A stretch of 64,000 nucleotides of DNA. Origin: Clostridium paridis. Its GTDB lineage: Bacteria; Bacillota; Clostridia; Clostridiales; Clostridiaceae. The stretch lies in contig NZ_JAESWA010000022.1 in assembly GCF_016765615.1 (NCBI RefSeq), positions 583,542 to 647,541 on the forward strand, written 5' to 3'. The notes under the pieces are model-generated. The model was not told the origin of the DNA. It ran no database searches and saw only the letters and a program-made list of their open reading frames with translations. Made by a program: the position numbers and the translations under genes. Positions 61,119 through 64,000 of the stretch are shown here, piece after piece (the first letter of the stretch is position 1; the number at the start of each line of letters is the position of its first letter).

Positions 61119-61145
61119 AAAACAGAAACCAAAGGTTTCTGTTTT
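61119..61145. terminator. Terminator downstream of the Spo0E-like gene
   Basis: AAAACAGAAACC / GGTTTCTGTTTT, 12-bp stem with a 3-nt loop, followed by a T-rich stretch. Confidence 0.8.
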
Positions 61146-61203
61146 CATTTGTACATATTATATTATTAAGAAAAAACATAAGTCGCTAACCTTAACCAAA
61201 ATA

Positions 61204-61602
61204 TTAAAGACCTAACTCATCCATAACTTCTTCTATATCTTTTTCTTCATCAATGTCATTAAATAGTGCTACAAATTCCCCATAGGTAGGATTATTAATA
61301 TCTAAGTCATAGGCCAAAAATTGTCCTTCTACTTCCTCTTCTTCCATAACTTCATCAATTATTTCCTCTACATTATCTAGTGCAATGTCATATAGGTATG
61401 GTAGGTATAATTCTTTGTACCACTCTTCACTTTCACTCTCATAAGTTTCTTCTTCATCTGCATAGGCTTTAGCTGCTGCTAATTCATCTTTATCAAAATC
61501 ATAAAAAAACTTTACAAGTAAGAAACCTTTTTTATATTTGATTTCTTCAATATCACTTAAATCCTTTTCTTTTAATGACTTCAAAATCTCACTACTTACC
61601 AT
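61204..61602 (-). CDS. Conserved acidic hypothetical protein
   Basis: 132 residues, very rich in Asp and Glu (VEEIIDEVMEEEEVEG, DIDEEKDIEEV). No membrane segment and no known motif. It lies 3 bp after the DUF1292 gene and is probably co-transcribed with it. Its composition matches that of small clostridial proteins of unknown role. Confidence 0.65.
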   Translation of the reverse strand: MVSSEILKSLKEKDLSDIEEIKYKKGFLLVKFFYDFDKDELAAAKAYADEEETYESESEEWYKELYLPYLYDIALDNVEEIIDEVMEEEEVEGQFLAYDLDINNPTYGEFVALFNDIDEEKDIEEVMDELGL

Positions 61603-61605
61603 TTT

Positions 61606-61881
61606 CTATTCTCCTTGATATAGTAATTTTTTATACTCCTTTTTAACAGCTTCAAACTCTTTTTGATCTTCAACAAAATTATACTCTTCTTTTCCTTCCA
61701 CCTCGTCTACTCTAAAAATGAAGGCATCTTCAACATTACCATCTCCTTCTAGGGGTGATAGTATTAAATATTCTTTTTCTTCTAAATATATTCTTGCAAT
61801 TGCCTCAAAATCAACTTTATTTCCATCTTCGTCTCTAAAGGACATTATTTCTTTATCTTCTATTGTTTCTTTATTTTCCAT
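61606..61881 (-). CDS. DUF1292 family protein (YrzB-like)
   Basis: 91 residues from ATG 61881, AAAGGA about ten bases upstream. The [20 protein letters not shown] opening, EKEYLILSP and [10 protein letters not shown] segments match DUF1292 (YrzB). Function unknown; in Bacillus the homologue accompanies yrzL/yrrK-type genes. Followed by the acidic protein gene. Confidence 0.85.
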   Translation of the reverse strand: MENKETIEDKEIMSFRDEDGNKVDFEAIARIYLEEKEYLILSPLEGDGNVEDAFIFRVDEVEGKEEYNFVEDQKEFEAVKKEYKKLLYQGE

Positions 61882-61918
61882 TATACTCATTTCCTTTCTC
61901 TATGTGATTAAAAAGTAA

Positions 61919-61945
61919 GGGTAAAAAGTCATATACTTTTTACCC
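61919..61945 (-). terminator. Terminator of the flavodiiron protein gene
   Basis: GGGTAAAAAGT / ACTTTTTACCC, 11-bp stem, 5-nt loop, 18 bp beyond the stop at 61964. The minus-strand T-run is short. Confidence 0.75.
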
Positions 61946-61963
61946 ATTATAATAAAAACAACT

Positions 61964-63136
61964 TTATTTTACAAGTTCAGCAAATTGTTCAGCTAACTCA
62001 TCTGCATTTTTATAGTCTTCATCCGAAGGAACAAACGTAAACTTTAATCCCGGATGGTTAACTTTAAGTTTTAAACTCTTTAATCTTTCAGTTAACATAG
62101 GAACACCTTCCCCACTCCAACCAAAAGATCCAAATGCTGCAGCTACCTTACCTCTATTAATTATAGGATTAACTAAGCTTAATAAATCCCACGAAGGTTT
62201 TACCGCATCTTGATTTATTGTAGGTGAACCAATTAAGAATCCATTACTTCTTTCAATTAAAGCGGCTGCTTCTTCTAATGGCATTGTAGTTATTTCATGA
62301 ACTTCTGTCTTAATACCTTTAGCACTTATTTTTTCCGCTAAATAATTTGCCATATGTTCAGTATTACCATATGCTGATATATAGAATATTTGTACATTTT
62401 TTTCTACAGCCTCTATCTTAGCCCATTCTCTATATAAATCTAAGAATTTTTGAACATGATTAACATGAACTGGTCCATGACTTGGTGCAATTATGTCAAA
62501 CTTTAAGTCCTTAATTTTATCTAAACCCATATTTACAAATTTCTTAAATGGTCCCATTATGCAATCAAAATAATATTTCATTTCTTCAAAGTACTCATCT
62601 CCAAAAGCAGCTGAAATACTTCCTGCTGGGCAATAGTGACATCCAGTAAAGTCACATGTAAATAAGAAGTTTAATTCTTCAACATATGTAAATATTGTGT
62701 CTGGCCAATGTAAGTTTGGTGCAGATATAAATTTAAGAGTAGTTTTTCCTAATGATAGATCTTCCTTTGCTTCAATATAGTTGAATTCTCTATTTAAAAT
62801 ATTTTTAAGATAGTTTATAGCTGCCTTTGAACCAACTATTGTTACATCTGGATAATCTTCTATTAGTTTTATTAAGGAACCACTATGGTCAAGTTCAGTA
62901 TGTTGTACTATTACATAGTCTACTTTCTTATCTCCAATTACTTCCTTAAGATTTTCTTTAAATTCATCATAAAAACCATTTTTTACTGTATCCACTACAG
63001 CTACTTTTTCATCATCAATTACATATGAATTATAAGTAGTCCCTTTTTTAGTTTCCATTATGATGTCAAATACTCTTAATTTTGCATCTTTTACTCCAAC
63101 CCAATAAATATTTTCTCTTAATTTTTCTACAGACAT
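61964..63136 (-). CDS. FprA-type flavodiiron protein (oxygen or nitric oxide reductase)
   Basis: 390 residues from ATG 63136 after GGGGAGGT. Metallo-beta-lactamase diiron domain: ligands in [21 protein letters not shown] and the APSHGPVH segment. The C-terminal flavodoxin domain (about 250-390) binds FMN ([21 protein letters not shown]). It reduces oxygen to water (or NO to N2O) with electrons from rubredoxin, protecting the anaerobe. Complete and of normal length; single gene. Confidence 0.96.
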   Translation of the reverse strand: MSVEKLRENIYWVGVKDAKLRVFDIIMETKKGTTYNSYVIDDEKVAVVDTVKNGFYDEFKENLKEVIGDKKVDYVIVQHTELDHSGSLIKLIEDYPDVTIVGSKAAINYLKNILNREFNYIEAKEDLSLGKTTLKFISAPNLHWPDTIFTYVEELNFLFTCDFTGCHYCPAGSISAAFGDEYFEEMKYYFDCIMGPFKKFVNMGLDKIKDLKFDIIAPSHGPVHVNHVQKFLDLYREWAKIEAVEKNVQIFYISAYGNTEHMANYLAEKISAKGIKTEVHEITTMPLEEAAALIERSNGFLIGSPTINQDAVKPSWDLLSLVNPIINRGKVAAAFGSFGWSGEGVPMLTERLKSLKLKVNHPGLKFTFVPSDEDYKNADELAEQFAELVK

Positions 63137-63226
63137 ATTATACCTCCCCATACTTATGCTCCATCTTTAAATACAAAGTAATTGTACCATATTGATAGTT
63201 TATTAACAACTCTTGGAGAATGCTCC

Positions 63227-64000
63227 CTACACTTCTAATAATGGTGTTAATTTCCCTTTATAGAAGATAGTTTCTCTATGCAAAGCTCTCGTTAAAGCTA
63301 CATATAGTAATTTTTTATCTTCCTCGGTATCTTTATATAAATTACTATCTACATTGAATAGTATTGTACCATCAAACTCCAAGCCTTTTGTTAAATATGA
63401 AGGTATTATTACATTATTTACATTCAATTCCTTATCTCCCTCTTTAACAACGTCCCAGGAGAAATTACTATAATTTTTTATTCTGCTCTTAAGTTTTTTA
63501 CACTCCTCAAAATCTTTGCAAATTATTGCAATAGATTTTTTGTTTGCATTTCTTATTTCTTCCACTTTTTCATCAATATTCTTAGCCAGGTCTTTAAAAT
63601 TGCTATATTCAATTATTTCTGGCATTGGTCCACTCCTAATTACTGCCTTTGCAGGCTTTGGAGCATTTAATTGTTTATTTAGAACAATATTTGCTACATC
63701 AATTATTTCCATAGTACTTCTATAACTTTGACTTAATGAAATAAAGGTACATTCTCCATTAAAAATATCTTCAATTAAGGTTTCCCAATTATTAATTCCT
63801 TTATAACTATATATTCCTTGTCCTAAATCCCCAACTATAGTCATGGAGCTTCCTTGACACATCATTTTAGTTACATGAAACATTAATGGAGAATAATCTT
63901 GTGCCTCATCAATTACTATATGCTTATATTTATTCTCATCCTTAATTCCTTCAGTTTTAAGCTTTAAATATAAAAGTGCTGCAATGTCATCCTCATCTAT
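63227..64000 (-). CDS. helD: HelD/UvrD-type superfamily 1 helicase, C-terminal part (continues past the right edge)
   Basis: The open frame continues beyond position 64000, with 257 codons visible. Walker B IVIDEAQDYSPL lies upstream of the ATG at 63883, which is therefore not the start. Motifs in order are GDLGQGIYSYKG, LSQSYRST, LTKGLEFDGTI and LLYVALTRAL. The short C-terminus and lack of a nuclease fit HelD, the helicase-like factor that recycles stalled RNA polymerase; UvrD/PcrA is the alternative. Confidence 0.8.
   Translation of the reverse strand: MDEDDIAALLYLKLKTEGIKDENKYKHIVIDEAQDYSPLMFHVTKMMCQGSSMTIVGDLGQGIYSYKGINNWETLIEDIFNGECTFISLSQSYRSTMEIIDVANIVLNKQLNAPKPAKAVIRSGPMPEIIEYSNFKDLAKNIDEKVEEIRNANKKSIAIICKDFEECKKLKSRIKNYSNFSWDVVKEGDKELNVNNVIIPSYLTKGLEFDGTILFNVDSNLYKDTEEDKKLLYVALTRALHRETIFYKGKLTPLLEV

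Noticed and set aside
63227-63883. Complete 218-residue helicase-like gene
   Set aside because: The frame continues upstream of the ATG with the Walker B motif and off the edge, so it is a fragment of a larger gene.
1-64000. CRISPR array
   Set aside because: No regularly spaced repeats with unique spacers were seen; the only tandem repeats (23078-23123) are 11-mers with 0-2 bp between them.

Overview
The window is about 28-30% GC by eye. Ribosome binding sites are strong AGGAGG-type, and the families are typical of spore-forming anaerobes: Spo0E-like regulators, glycyl radical enzyme, FprA-type flavodiiron protein, HPr kinase and the GGGtGRT/NifU-like pair. It is a chromosomal segment of a Clostridium sensu lato; I cannot name the species.

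Positions 1 to about 23150 are the right-hand part of an integrative and conjugative element (ICE) of the Tn916/ICEBs1 type; its left end lies outside the window. Near the right end is an ICEBs1-like switch on the + strand: an ImmR-type repressor, an ImmA-type metallopeptidase and a tyrosine integrase. Divergent from it runs a long - strand transfer region. Its near-consensus promoter (TTGACA-16-TATAAT, about 20984-21011) is covered by two operators. In transcription order it holds a Cro-like regulator, an Xis-like HTH protein, several tiny proteins (one a Spo0E-like phosphatase), a DUF961 protein, the FtsK/TcpA coupling protein, the MobT/NicK-type relaxase with an embedded ICEBs1-type oriT, TcpC, and TcpD (Tn916 Orf19-like). 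The mating-channel genes TcpE, VirB4, VirB6 and the start of a probable CwlT-type hydrolase finish the row.

The unusual part is 5121-14549. A complete Gram-positive Tad-like (type IVc) pilus locus sits between TcpD and TcpE. It has a TadA/CpaF ATPase, TadB and TadC, a small pilin, two pseudopilin-like proteins, a CpaB-like SAF protein, an RHH regulator, a CWB2 cell-wall-binding protein, a large secreted protein and a prepilin peptidase. Strong intrinsic terminators bound it on both sides. I propose a conjugation-dedicated pilus cassette for contact with recipients, inserted into an otherwise standard ICE; this is an inference from gene order.

Positions 23170-64000 are host chromosome. The first part holds the GGGtGRT/NifU-like pair, an HD hydrolase, an LPxTG-anchored tandem 5'-nucleotidase, a CHASE4-like/PAS/GGDEF/HD-GYP receptor, a chemotaxis receptor, gpmA, and a glycyl radical enzyme with its activase and a divergent DeoR regulator. 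Next come tRNA-Leu(CAA), an SPFH protein, a shortened pyruvate kinase homologue, a GNAT protein, a MerR/GyrI regulator, a TIM-barrel GH-A-like protein and the folate operon (folE, HD, folP, folB-folK fusion).

The remainder holds a PHP phosphoesterase, an orphan holin-like protein, the livJHMGF branched-chain amino acid transporter, an M18 aminopeptidase, a CorA-like protein without the GMN motif, hprK, a DUF896 protein, a second Spo0E-like protein, DUF1292, a flavodiiron protein and the C-terminal part of a HelD/UvrD-type helicase running off the right edge. A three-copy palindromic repeat is scattered between 44 and 58 kb.
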